DNA of 30,010 bases from CAZNHL01 sp964572965. Lineage in GTDB: Bacteria > Bacteroidota > Bacteroidia > Cytophagales > UBA9547. The notes below the pieces were generated by a model. The model ran no database searches and was not told the origin of the DNA. It saw nothing but the letters and a program-made list of their open reading frames with translations. A program made the position numbers and the translations under genes. Shown here in pieces: positions 14,848 to 23,365 of this stretch (position 1 is the stretch's first letter; every line of letters starts with the position of its first letter). The DNA lies in contig CAZNHL010000055.1 in NCBI GenBank assembly GCA_964572965.1, positions 1-30,010 on the forward strand, written 5' to 3'.

Positions 14848-14900
14848 TTGGAATAATAAAAAAGGTGACTTCGGCGGAGTCACCTTTTTTATTATTCCAA
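14848..14900 (+). terminator. Terminator with a perfect 23-bp stem
   Basis: Bases 14848-14870 pair perfectly with 14878-14900 around a seven-base loop (TCGGCGG). The GC core is GGTGACT/AGTCACC, flanked by six A and six T, so it can act in both directions. It begins nine bases past the lipoprotein stop. The outer AT pairs make it longer than is needed for termination. Confidence 0.92.
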
Positions 14901-14952
14901 TATTTTGCAACCTTTGAAGTTCTTTCGCTTATAAACAACAAACTTTGCCCTG

Positions 14953-15693
14953 ATGTACAAAATTGCACATTTCCATATTGAAGACTTTGAAGTCCGCCTT
15001 TTACTGGCTTTTGCCTTTGGAGCATTGATAGGACTGGAGAGACAGTGGAGAAATAAACTTGCAGGGTTAAGGACCAATACACTTGTTTCAGTGGGAGCAG
15101 CCTTGTTTGTAACTATTTCTGAAGGACTTATTGATGATCCTTCAGGGGACGGCAGGATTATAGGTCAGATTGTATCCGGTATAGGTTTTCTTGGCGCAGG
15201 TATTATCATGAAAGATGGTTTAAATGTGACCGGCCTTAATACTGCAGCTACTATCTGGTGCTCTGCAGCCATAGGTTGCCTCTGTGGCCTGGGTCATGGT
15301 TATGAAGCCTTAATGGGAACTGCATTTATTCTGGCAGCTCACTTTCTGTTGCGCCCTATCAGTGCCAAGATTAAAACAATGCGCCCTAAAAATTCCAGTA
15401 CTCCGGAATTCACTTATCAATTACATATAGAATGTCTGACACATACCCAAAACGCTGTTCGTGATATTTTACTTAACAGTATTCAGCTTAACGAAGAGCT
15501 GCGCCTCAATCAATTCGAGATACATGCCAATAAGAGCGCTAAGAAATCTTCTATCAATGTAGAATTGAGGTCTTACGAACCACAAGACGTATCACTAGAC
15601 CGAATCATTCATATAATGACAGACGAAAATGGCGTTTTATTAGCGACATGGGCCACTAAGTCGCCTTTTGCAGCTAATCAGGCCTCTGATTAG
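14953..15693 (+). CDS. MgtC/SapB-family membrane protein
   Basis: This encodes 246 residues. The N-terminal two thirds is the MgtC membrane domain with about four to five hydrophobic segments and the family motifs LIGLERQW, LRTNTLVSVGAALF, IVSGIGFLGAGIIM and LNTAATIW. A soluble C-terminal region from about residue 150 (YQLHIECL to DENGVLLATW) looks like the ACT-like domain of longer MgtC proteins. In enterobacteria MgtC inhibits the ATP synthase and aids survival in low Mg2+ and in macrophages (established knowledge). Its role in free-living Bacteroidota is unclear. It converges on the GH3-serine hydrolase gene with a single base between the two stop codons and no terminator. Confidence 0.88.
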   Translation: MYKIAHFHIEDFEVRLLLAFAFGALIGLERQWRNKLAGLRTNTLVSVGAALFVTISEGLIDDPSGDGRIIGQIVSGIGFLGAGIIMKDGLNVTGLNTAATIWCSAAIGCLCGLGHGYEALMGTAFILAAHFLLRPISAKIKTMRPKNSSTPEFTYQLHIECLTHTQNAVRDILLNSIQLNEELRLNQFEIHANKSAKKSSINVELRSYEPQDVSLDRIIHIMTDENGVLLATWATKSPFAANQASD

Positions 15694-15694
15694 T

Positions 15695-18634
15695 CTACTT
15701 TCTATCAGTCATAGACTCATAAATAATGTCCTGGATCTTTGTCCGTACATTCTGAGAAACCAACTTCTTATTGTCGGCATTCGGGTAAGTTCTGTTTGAA
15801 AGGAAAATATAAATAAGATTATACTTAGGGTCTGCCCACACACATGTACCCGTAAAACCGGTATGGCCAAAAGTTTTTAATGAACAGTAATTTGACGTTG
15901 GCCCTTCACTTCCATAAACAACAGGTTTGTCCCAACCTAAACCTCTTCTGCTATCTGTAAAATGACGACGTGCAAATTCAGTTACAACTCCTGAATTGTA
16001 ATACTGCTGACCACCATACTCTCCATCCTGCAAATTCATCTGGAAAAGAATGGCAAGGTCATTGGCTGTACTAAATAAACCTGCATGGCCAGCTACTCCG
16101 CCAAACATAGCAGCACCCTGATCATGTACAGTACCTCTGATTTCTCTGTGTCTGAAATAATTGTCTACCTCTGTTGGTGCAATTCTATTAATAGGGAAAC
16201 GGTTTAACGGATTGAAGCCTGTATTGTACATTCCTAATGATTCATACATTGGCGCCATAAATTCATTCTCAGGCAAACCACTGATACGCTCGATGGTTTT
16301 ATTCATCATAATAAAACCAACGTCACTATACCTGTAAGGAGGGCAAGGTTCTTTGAAAGCAGGCATATTTGACTGAATCGTCCATTTCCATAAAGAATCT
16401 CTCAGGAATTTTCCTGCATAAAGTCCGGGAGCAACTTCATAGTTAAAGTTATTATCTGATTCGTTACAATAGAATTTTTCACTTGGATGACCGCTTGAAT
16501 CCAATGTACGCTTCCAGTATTCAACAAAGGCCGGAAGACCGGCCTGATGTAAAAGAATTTCCTGAATTAGCAGGGATTTCTTATTTGATTTCTTGAGCTC
16601 AGGCAGATAAGTAATGGCGAGACTGTCAGTGTGAAAAAGCCCTTCGTCATACAACTTCATTAAACCCTGAAGCGTAGCGGCCACTTTTGTTACCGAAGCA
16701 ACATCATAAATCGTTTCACTCGTTACAGGCTCTGTTTTATCGTATTTCAGATTTCCATAATTACGCTCAAAAATCACATTGCCATTTCTGACTACCAAAA
16801 TCTGGCAACCAGGAGTCGCTTTATTAAAAATAGATTTAAGAGCAACAGTATCTATTTTATTCAGAATTCTGGAATCCATTTTTTCCATTTCCGGAACGGA
16901 AGTATAGCGCAGGCGCTTCAATGAGACAGTCAGTTCTCCCGTTCCTTCACATAATTTAGGAGAGACTGAAACAGGTAATTTACCTTCGAATTTAGCCGCC
17001 CCAAAAATAGCCGCTGCTACCGCTTTATGTACTGTATAATTATCTTCATAAGCACAGATCAGAGTTTTCACCAAATCAAAATGCTTTAAGGAATAGGCTG
17101 TTCCAAAAACTACCACAATAACATTTGTACGTTGCTGCAAAGCAGAAATCAACCTGAAAACGTTATCGCTGATACCGTAATTATTATTGTTAACAGGTTT
17201 AGCTGCCAGACCATTTAAAGAAACAATTACCGTACTCTTTCTCGAAAGCTTATTAATCAGCGTATCATAATCTATTGACTTTGCATTATAAGTTGTCAGG
17301 TAATGATCGAAACAGGCATACTTTGAAAGCGTTGGCTGAAAAACATTATCATTAACAATATTGATACAAAGTGAAGCATAACCTTCTTTATTCAATTCTC
17401 TGATCGGCAAAATTTTATCGGAATTTTTTACCAGTGTGATAGCCTTTTCATATAATTCCTGACGTAATGCCTTAGCCATACCATTGTTCAGGTCCTCATA
17501 TAAGTTGGCCAGTTCAACGGGTTTGTAATTACTCAGACCTGCCCAGTATTTTGCACTTAAAATTTTCTTTACACTCCCATAAACCTGATTCGAATCAAGG
17601 CTACCGTCGGCCAATGCTCTTTTGATCGCAAAAATAGCGGTAGGAACATCTTCCGAAAATAACAACACATCATTCCCTGCTTTCAAAGCAAGCAAATCAA
17701 CTTCGCCCGGTTTAAAAAACTTCGATACACCTTTCATGTTCAGGGCATCAGTAAAAATCAACCCTTTAAACCCTAGCTTCACTTTTAATAAATCAGTTAC
17801 AATGGCACGTGAAAGTGTACTTGCTCTTTTTATAGTATCTAAAGAAGGTATAAACATATGTGCTACCAACACACTGGCCACACTATCTTTGATCAGTTTT
17901 TTGAATGGGTAAAGTTCAACACTATCCAGTCGCTTTCTTGAATGATTGACAGCCGGCAACGCCATGTGTGAATCAGTATCAGTATCTCCATGACCAGGGA
18001 AATGCTTGGCGCAGGCCAAAACACGATTGTCCTGTAAGCCCCTCATGTAGGCCGTTCCATATGCTGTAACTTTCTTTTTTTCTTCGCCAAAAGAACGGTA
18101 ACCGATTACAGGGTTATTAGCATTTGAATTAATGTCAATAACTGGTGCAAAGTTTACATGAATACCTATTCGTTTACATTGGCGACCAATTTCAGCGCCC
18201 ATTTTATAAATCCTCTGTTCATCCTGAATGGCACCCAATGTCATCTGTTTAGGAAAAGCAATGGTACTGTCGAGGCGCATATTCAAACCCCATTCCCCAT
18301 CAATAGAAATCATCAAAGGCACTTTTGCCGCTGCCTGAAACCTGTTATTTAAACGTGCCTGACGAAGCGGGCCGCCCTGCATAAAAATGAGGCCACCTAT
18401 TGCATTATCCCGTATCAGCTTTTCAATGAAATTTGCGTGGTTGCTGTCTTTATTTGAATAAGCCGCAACCATAAAAAGCTGGCCTAGTTTCTGATCACGA
18501 CCCATAGTATTAAAAACACTATCTACCCAAGCCTCTCTGTCCAGTTGGGAAGAACGAGATTGAGCAAACAGGTTTGTAACAATAGTTACAAAAACCAGGG
18601 AAAAAGTAATAATAGGAAAAACTTTTTTTAACAT
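15695..18634 (-). CDS. Exported GH3 (NagZ-like beta-N-acetylhexosaminidase) fused to a serine beta-lactamase-like domain
   Basis: This encodes 979 residues from the preferred ATG at 18634 (the frame stays open to 18685, but the -7 box covers that site). Residues 1-25 are a signal peptide ending in LFAQ. The GH3 domain carries KHFPGHGDTD (about 210-219), the loop with the acid/base His-Asp pair typical of NagZ-type enzymes, and FTDALNM with the likely nucleophile Asp296. A GH3 C-terminal-like segment follows. The last 380 residues are a class C beta-lactamase/esterase fold with SVTK near 647 (SxxK), YSD as the Tyr motif and HTGFTG as the third motif. It probably trims peptidoglycan amino sugars and peptides or esters in the periplasm (inference). 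The same fusion is familiar in other Bacteroidota. Confidence 0.9.
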   Translation of the reverse strand: MLKKVFPIITFSLVFVTIVTNLFAQSRSSQLDREAWVDSVFNTMGRDQKLGQLFMVAAYSNKDSNHANFIEKLIRDNAIGGLIFMQGGPLRQARLNNRFQAAAKVPLMISIDGEWGLNMRLDSTIAFPKQMTLGAIQDEQRIYKMGAEIGRQCKRIGIHVNFAPVIDINSNANNPVIGYRSFGEEKKKVTAYGTAYMRGLQDNRVLACAKHFPGHGDTDTDSHMALPAVNHSRKRLDSVELYPFKKLIKDSVASVLVAHMFIPSLDTIKRASTLSRAIVTDLLKVKLGFKGLIFTDALNMKGVSKFFKPGEVDLLALKAGNDVLLFSEDVPTAIFAIKRALADGSLDSNQVYGSVKKILSAKYWAGLSNYKPVELANLYEDLNNGMAKALRQELYEKAITLVKNSDKILPIRELNKEGYASLCINIVNDNVFQPTLSKYACFDHYLTTYNAKSIDYDTLINKLSRKSTVIVSLNGLAAKPVNNNNYGISDNVFRLISALQQRTNVIVVVFGTAYSLKHFDLVKTLICAYEDNYTVHKAVAAAIFGAAKFEGKLPVSVSPKLCEGTGELTVSLKRLRYTSVPEMEKMDSRILNKIDTVALKSIFNKATPGCQILVVRNGNVIFERNYGNLKYDKTEPVTSETIYDVASVTKVAATLQGLMKLYDEGLFHTDSLAITYLPELKKSNKKSLLIQEILLHQAGLPAFVEYWKRTLDSSGHPSEKFYCNESDNNFNYEVAPGLYAGKFLRDSLWKWTIQSNMPAFKEPCPPYRYSDVGFIMMNKTIERISGLPENEFMAPMYESLGMYNTGFNPLNRFPINRIAPTEVDNYFRHREIRGTVHDQGAAMFGGVAGHAGLFSTANDLAILFQMNLQDGEYGGQQYYNSGVVTEFARRHFTDSRRGLGWDKPVVYGSEGPTSNYCSLKTFGHTGFTGTCVWADPKYNLIYIFLSNRTYPNADNKKLVSQNVRTKIQDIIYESMTDRK

Positions 18635-18682
18635 TGATACAGGACCGGCCTTAACGAAAACGGATTTTTGAGATAATGGAAA

Positions 18683-18690
18683 CAAATATA
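18683..18690 (-). promoter_or_regulatory. -7 box of the GH3-serine hydrolase gene
   Basis: TATATTTG on the minus strand matches TAnnTTTG exactly. It covers the upstream candidate start at 18685, so the mRNA would begin near 18675 and translation at 18634. No clear -33 box is present. Confidence 0.6.
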
Positions 18691-18856
18691 TAAAATTATG
18701 GAATGAAAGGTCGTTAAAAAGGCTTTTCAGATATGAATTTCAGCAAAAAAGAATCAAATTGAAGTAGAAAGCTTATTTAAGCTCTGGCTTAGCGAATTTT
18801 CGGTTTTCAACACAACAAAAAAAGCAGAAAAGAGGAAGCCCTTGTGGCCTTTTTAG

Positions 18857-18864
18857 TAAATTTG
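18857..18864 (+). promoter_or_regulatory. -7 box of the mutL operon
   Basis: TAAATTTG matches TAnnTTTG exactly. It lies 76 bases before the mutL ATG at 18941; the -33 position has no clean TTTG. Confidence 0.55.
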
Positions 18865-18940
18865 GGCATCGGCCGAGACAGATCATCCAGGAAAGAAATT
18901 CTGCTTGTCAAATACCCATTCATTAATTCAAAATATATTT

Positions 18941-20800
18941 ATGTCTGACATTATTCGTCTTTTACCTGATTATCTGGCCAACCAGATTGCTGCCGGAGAA
19001 GTGGTACAAAGACCTGCATCTGCGGTAAAGGAATTGATGGAAAATGCCATAGATGCCGGGGCTGATCATGTACAGCTTATTGTCAAGGATGCCGGAAAGC
19101 AGTTAATACAGGTAAAGGACAACGGCAAAGGCATGTCTGAAACCGATGCCCGCATGTGCTTTGAACGTCACGCTACTTCCAAAATACGTCAGACTGAAGA
19201 CCTTTTTAAAATCCGTACAATGGGATTCCGCGGAGAAGCCATGGCTTCTATAGCCGCAGTAGCGCAGGTTGAACTAAAAACCTGTCAGCCTGATGAAGAG
19301 CTGGGAACCTTGTTACAGATTGAAGGGTCTCAGATTGTCCGTCAGGAGCCAATTGCTGTAGAGCAGGGAACAACAGTCATTGTAAAGAACCTGTTTTACA
19401 ATGTTCCTGCACGCCGCAATTTCCTTAAATCAGAAAAAGTAGAGCTAAAACACATTATAGACGAATTTCAGCATGTGGCATTGGCCTTTCCTGAAGTTAG
19501 TTTCTCCATGTTCAACAATGACCTGGAAATGTACCAGTTACCGGCCGGTAAATTAAGCCAGAGAATTGTTAACCTTTTTGGAAATAGTTACCGTGAGCAA
19601 CTTGTACCATGTTCAGAAGAAACTGAATTAATCAGGGTGAGCGGTTATATTGGAAAACCTGAATTTGCCCGGAAAACCCGGGGTGAGCAGTTTTTCTTTG
19701 TAAACCAGCGCTACATCCGCAACAATTATCTTAACCACGCGGTAATGGAGGCTTTTAACAGCCTTCTACCGGAAGGAAGCTATCCTTTCTATGTGCTGAA
19801 TATTGAAATTGACCCGCAAAGGATTGATATCAATGTGCACCCGACTAAAACAGAGATCAAGTTTGAAGATGATCGCAGTATGTATGGAATTATTTACGCT
19901 GCCGTTCGTAAAGGCCTTGGAGTATATAATGTAGTCCCTTCGCTCGATTTTGATATGAATGTTAACGCGGACGTTTTTACACAACCGCTAAATAATAATT
20001 CTTTTGGATTCCGCCAGGATGTTCCTCAAAAAACAAGTGGTAATGGTGGCGGTAGTTATGGCAATACACCAACCAACAGAGATATCTCCAACCAGAAAAA
20101 CTGGGAGCGGCTTTATAGTTTTGATCAAAGCAATCCTCGTCAATGGCAGAATGAGGACGACAATATACCGGCACAGTCTGCCATTACTTTTCAAAGCGCT
20201 TTAAATCAGGGAAAAGAAAACCTGCCTGTACCGGAAGAAGAAAACCCGAAACCTTTTCAGATACATAATACCTATATTATCTCACAGGTAAAGTCGGGAA
20301 TGATGCTCATTGAACAACAGACAGCACACGAACGTATTTTATATGAGCAGTACCTGGAGTCAATGGAAAAACACCAGGCTATTTCACAGCAATTGCTTTT
20401 TCCGCAGAAACTTGAACTAAGCCCGGCCGATTTTACGCTTGTTACCCAATTAGATGAAGAAATTCACGCACTTGGTTTTTCGTTCAGTGTATTTGGTGGC
20501 ACAACAATTGTGGTAAACGGTGTACCTGCCGATTTATCAAATGTTGATGAGCAAAGCTTGTTTGAAGGGTTGCTTGAACAATTCAAGCTAAACCGGTCTG
20601 AATTGAAACTTGACAATAAAGAAAACCTGGCAAGAGCTTTGGCCAAAAGGTCTTCTATCAAAAATGGCAACAGGTTAACGCAGGCTGAAATGGTCTCATT
20701 GATCAATCAATTGTTTGCCTGCAGCAATTCAAAATATAGCCCGGAAGGAAAATCCATATTCACCGTTTTGGATATGGCAAAACTGGCTTCACTATTATAA
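18941..20800 (+). CDS. mutL: DNA mismatch repair protein MutL
   Basis: This encodes 619 residues from ATG at 18941. The frame opens at a TTG 12 codons earlier, but MSDIIRLLPDYLANQIAAGEV is the standard start. GHKL ATPase motifs are ENAIDAGA (34-41), DNGKGM (60-65), ATSKI (78-82) and GFRGEA (95-100), followed by the S5-like domain to about 330 and a Gln/Asn-rich linker (about 345-430). The C-terminal dimerisation/endonuclease domain has EQQTAHERILYE from residue 458 where the endonuclease motif DQHAxxExxxxE is expected, and FACSNSKYSPEGKS in place of CPHGRP. MutL links MutS mismatch recognition to strand incision (established knowledge). It is the first gene of a run with two rhomboids and an enoyl-CoA hydratase. 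Confidence 0.96.
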   Translation: MSDIIRLLPDYLANQIAAGEVVQRPASAVKELMENAIDAGADHVQLIVKDAGKQLIQVKDNGKGMSETDARMCFERHATSKIRQTEDLFKIRTMGFRGEAMASIAAVAQVELKTCQPDEELGTLLQIEGSQIVRQEPIAVEQGTTVIVKNLFYNVPARRNFLKSEKVELKHIIDEFQHVALAFPEVSFSMFNNDLEMYQLPAGKLSQRIVNLFGNSYREQLVPCSEETELIRVSGYIGKPEFARKTRGEQFFFVNQRYIRNNYLNHAVMEAFNSLLPEGSYPFYVLNIEIDPQRIDINVHPTKTEIKFEDDRSMYGIIYAAVRKGLGVYNVVPSLDFDMNVNADVFTQPLNNNSFGFRQDVPQKTSGNGGGSYGNTPTNRDISNQKNWERLYSFDQSNPRQWQNEDDNIPAQSAITFQSALNQGKENLPVPEEENPKPFQIHNTYIISQVKSGMMLIEQQTAHERILYEQYLESMEKHQAISQQLLFPQKLELSPADFTLVTQLDEEIHALGFSFSVFGGTTIVVNGVPADLSNVDEQSLFEGLLEQFKLNRSELKLDNKENLARALAKRSSIKNGNRLTQAEMVSLINQLFACSNSKYSPEGKSIFTVLDMAKLASLL

Positions 20801-20846
20801 AAGATTAACCTGTTTATAAAGCATATTCAATAAAAATATCAGATCA

Positions 20847-21635
20847 ATGAATTTCAATATCACTCCTGTAGTCAGAAACCTGCTTTTGATCAACGTTGGC
20901 ATAATGCTTATCCAAACGCTTTATCCTGTTCTTGATCATATTTTAGGGCTCCATTACCTGAAATCTCACTACTTCTTACCCTTTCAATTTGTGACTTACA
21001 TGTTTGCTCACGGCAATTTCAGCCACTTACTGAGCAATATGTTAGGATTGTTCTTTTTTGGTCCGTTATTGGAACAAGTCTGGGGTTCAAAGCGCTTTCT
21101 GTTCTTTTATATGTTTACAGGTATCGGCGCCGGGCTTATTTATACAGGAATTCACTACTATGAAGTTAGCCAGATAGAATCAGCAATGAGTGCTTTTATT
21201 CAGGACCCAAACCCAGATGCCCTGGCAAGCTTCTTCAGAAACTATGCATCAAACCTGTATGATAGCAATCTCAATTTTATAAATACATATGCTGCAAATC
21301 CTTCTGATCAAAATCTGATCAAAAACAGCGTTTCTTTCGTAAAAGAAATATATAGGATGAATGCCGACACTCCAATGGTTGGAGCTTCAGGTGCCATATT
21401 CGGGATATTGATTGCTTTTGCTATGCTATTCCCTAATACAGAAATGATGCTTTTGTTTTTTCCATTCCCGATTAAAGCGAAGTATTTTGTAGCAATGTAT
21501 GGCGCTTACGAATTATGGGCAGGTGTTCATCAGTCTCCTGGTGATAATGTAGCACACTTTGCACACCTTGGAGGTATGCTTTTTGGATTTATTCTCGTAC
21601 AATACTGGAAGAAGAACAGAAAAATTTTTTACTGA
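20847..21635 (+). CDS. Rhomboid-family intramembrane serine protease (first of two)
   Basis: This encodes 262 residues with six probable membrane segments. Rhomboid motifs are MFAHGNFSHLLSNMLGLFFFG (oxyanion His and Asn), GASG with catalytic Ser181, and AHLGGMLFG with catalytic His240. The residues needed for a Ser-His dyad are all present. A polar insertion of about 65 residues (around 105-170) precedes the catalytic serine helix and has no counterpart in the second copy. Rhomboids cleave within membrane helices; the substrate here is unknown. It starts 46 bases after mutL and ends one base before the second rhomboid gene, so the two are translated from one message. Confidence 0.92.
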   Translation: MNFNITPVVRNLLLINVGIMLIQTLYPVLDHILGLHYLKSHYFLPFQFVTYMFAHGNFSHLLSNMLGLFFFGPLLEQVWGSKRFLFFYMFTGIGAGLIYTGIHYYEVSQIESAMSAFIQDPNPDALASFFRNYASNLYDSNLNFINTYAANPSDQNLIKNSVSFVKEIYRMNADTPMVGASGAIFGILIAFAMLFPNTEMMLLFFPFPIKAKYFVAMYGAYELWAGVHQSPGDNVAHFAHLGGMLFGFILVQYWKKNRKIFY

Positions 21636-21636
21636 T

Positions 21637-22536
21637 ATGAGCGTATTTTTAGACGATATAAAAGGAGCCTTCAGAAGGTCCGACAATGCACATGTCCAGA
21701 TGATCATGGTTAATGTGATTGTATTCGTGTGTCTTTTAATTGTTGAAGTATTTAGTGTTCATATCTTTCAACACAGAGAAGTTTACGATACAGTCATTAC
21801 ATATCTTGCTCAACCTGCTTCTTTTATGGAGTTGATTTATAAACCTTGGACTGTTATAACATATGGTTTTGTACATCAGGGGTTTTGGCATATCATCATA
21901 AATATGCTTATGCTTTTCTGGTTCGGCAGTGTTATTACTGAATTCCTTGGCAGCAGAAGATTGGTAAACCTTTATTTATTGGGCACTCTTGCCGGTGGAC
22001 TTGTTTTTGCCTTAGCCTATAACCTTATCCCGAATCTTAAACCCTATTCAGATCATACAGTCATTGTTGGTGCTTCAGCGGCTGTCTATGCTATTGTGAT
22101 TGCAGCAGCAACACTTCTGCCTGACTATACTTTTTTCTTATTGATTTTAGGACCCGTTAAAATCAAATACATTGCTCTTTTTTATATTTTATTATCTTTT
22201 GCAGAAACGATAGGCAGCAATCCCGGAGGAAATTTCGCACACCTGGGAGGAGCTTTGTTAGGTTTTATTTTTATCAGACAGCTGAAAGTCGGGAATGATT
22301 TGGGGAAACCTTTGTCGGCTTTATTTGACTTATTTAAAAGAATAAACCAGCCAAAACAAAAAATCAAAGTATCATACAGGAACGATCTGTTTTATCGTGA
22401 CAACTACAGGTCAAGCCAGGATCTTCCTGATCAGGAGGAAATTGACCGTATCCTTGATAAAATTTCAATCTCAGGCTATGCCAGCCTGAGCAAAGAAGAA
22501 AAAGAAAAATTATTCTCTGCCAGTCAAAAGAAATAA
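21637..22536 (+). CDS. Rhomboid-family intramembrane serine protease (second of two), with C-terminal extension
   Basis: This encodes 299 residues from ATG at 21637, one base after the previous stop. The frame opens 26 codons earlier, inside the first rhomboid, but the N-terminus MSVFLDDIKGAF is the natural start. Motifs are HQGFWHIIINMLMLFWFG, GASA with Ser147, and AHLGGALLG with His202, giving a complete dyad although the usual GASG is GASA. After the sixth helix come about 85 cytosolic residues, ending ILDKISISGYASLSKEEKEKLF, a tail that I recognise from Bacteroidota rhomboids (DUF6576-like). The tail may bind a partner. The pair look like diverged duplicates, possibly working together. 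Confidence 0.92.
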   Translation: MSVFLDDIKGAFRRSDNAHVQMIMVNVIVFVCLLIVEVFSVHIFQHREVYDTVITYLAQPASFMELIYKPWTVITYGFVHQGFWHIIINMLMLFWFGSVITEFLGSRRLVNLYLLGTLAGGLVFALAYNLIPNLKPYSDHTVIVGASAAVYAIVIAAATLLPDYTFFLLILGPVKIKYIALFYILLSFAETIGSNPGGNFAHLGGALLGFIFIRQLKVGNDLGKPLSALFDLFKRINQPKQKIKVSYRNDLFYRDNYRSSQDLPDQEEIDRILDKISISGYASLSKEEKEKLFSASQKK

Positions 22537-22540
22537 GCAT

Positions 22541-23320
22541 ATGGAATTTAAAAATCTGACCACACTTTTACAGGAAGGCATTTTTGTTATTACAATCAAT
22601 CGTCCTGATAAGCTGAATGCTTTAAACACAGAAACTTTAGCGGAAATCAAGCAGGTGTTCAATCATGTGATTGAGAATAGGGAAATTCGTGGTGTAATTT
22701 TGACTGGGTCCGGTGAAAAAGCTTTTGTTGCCGGAGCCGACATTGCTGAATTTACTAAGCTTAATGAGTTTAATGGTAGAAAAGTAGCTGAAAACGGTCA
22801 GGAAATTTTTGCTCAGATTGAAAATTGTTTCAAGCCGGTTATAGCAGCTGTAAATGGTTACGCTCTTGGTGGCGGTTGCGAATTGGCAATGGCCTGTCAT
22901 ATGCGTGTAGCTTCTGACAATGCAGCATTTGGCCAACCGGAAGTAAACCTCGGAATTATTCCCGGTTATGGCGGCACACAACGTATGACTCAATTGGTTG
23001 GCAAGGGAAAAGCTTTCGAGCTATTAATGACTGGCGATACTATTAAAGCACAAGAAGCCAAAGAATGGGGTCTTGTAAACTATGTGGTAAGTCAGCCAGA
23101 ACTACTACCAAAATGTATTGAAATCCTAAAAAGGATATTTACAAAAGCGCCAATGGCCATTGGAATGGTAGTAGATTGTATAAACGCGGCAGAAGACCAT
23201 GATGCAAACGGATACCAAACTGAAGCAAACAGGTTTGGCCATTGTTGCGATACTGAAGACTTTAAAGAGGGAGTTGCCGCGTTTCTTGAAAAACGAAAAC
23301 CGGAATTTAAAGGAAGATAA
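22541..23320 (+). CDS. Enoyl-CoA hydratase (crotonase family)
   Basis: This encodes 259 residues of single-domain crotonase. The oxyanion hole block is AFVAGADIAEF, followed by ALGGGCELAMACHMRVAS with Glu114 and FGQPEVNLGIIPGYGGTQR with Glu134. These two glutamates are spaced 20 apart as in the rat enzyme, so hydratase activity is likely. It would hydrate trans-2-enoyl-CoA in fatty-acid or amino-acid breakdown (established knowledge). It starts four bases after the second rhomboid stop and is the last gene of the mutL run. Its 3' end faces the MoxR gene across 45 bases with no clear terminator. Confidence 0.94.
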   Translation: MEFKNLTTLLQEGIFVITINRPDKLNALNTETLAEIKQVFNHVIENREIRGVILTGSGEKAFVAGADIAEFTKLNEFNGRKVAENGQEIFAQIENCFKPVIAAVNGYALGGGCELAMACHMRVASDNAAFGQPEVNLGIIPGYGGTQRMTQLVGKGKAFELLMTGDTIKAQEAKEWGLVNYVVSQPELLPKCIEILKRIFTKAPMAIGMVVDCINAAEDHDANGYQTEANRFGHCCDTEDFKEGVAAFLEKRKPEFKGR

Positions 23321-23365
23321 GTTAGATGTTCTACAAAAACGTTTAATAAAAGACAATACTCAATA

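Noticed and set aside
18635..18685. Upstream start of the GH3-serine hydrolase at 18685
   Set aside because: The exact -7 box at 18683-18690 overlaps that codon, and a good signal peptide begins at 18634.
18905..18940. TTG start of mutL 12 codons upstream
   Set aside because: The standard MutL N-terminus begins at the ATG at 18941, and the upstream residues are not family-like.
21559..21636. Start of the second rhomboid inside the first
   Set aside because: The extra 26 codons overlap the catalytic C-terminus of the first rhomboid in another frame. ATG at 21637 fits the tight one-base junction.
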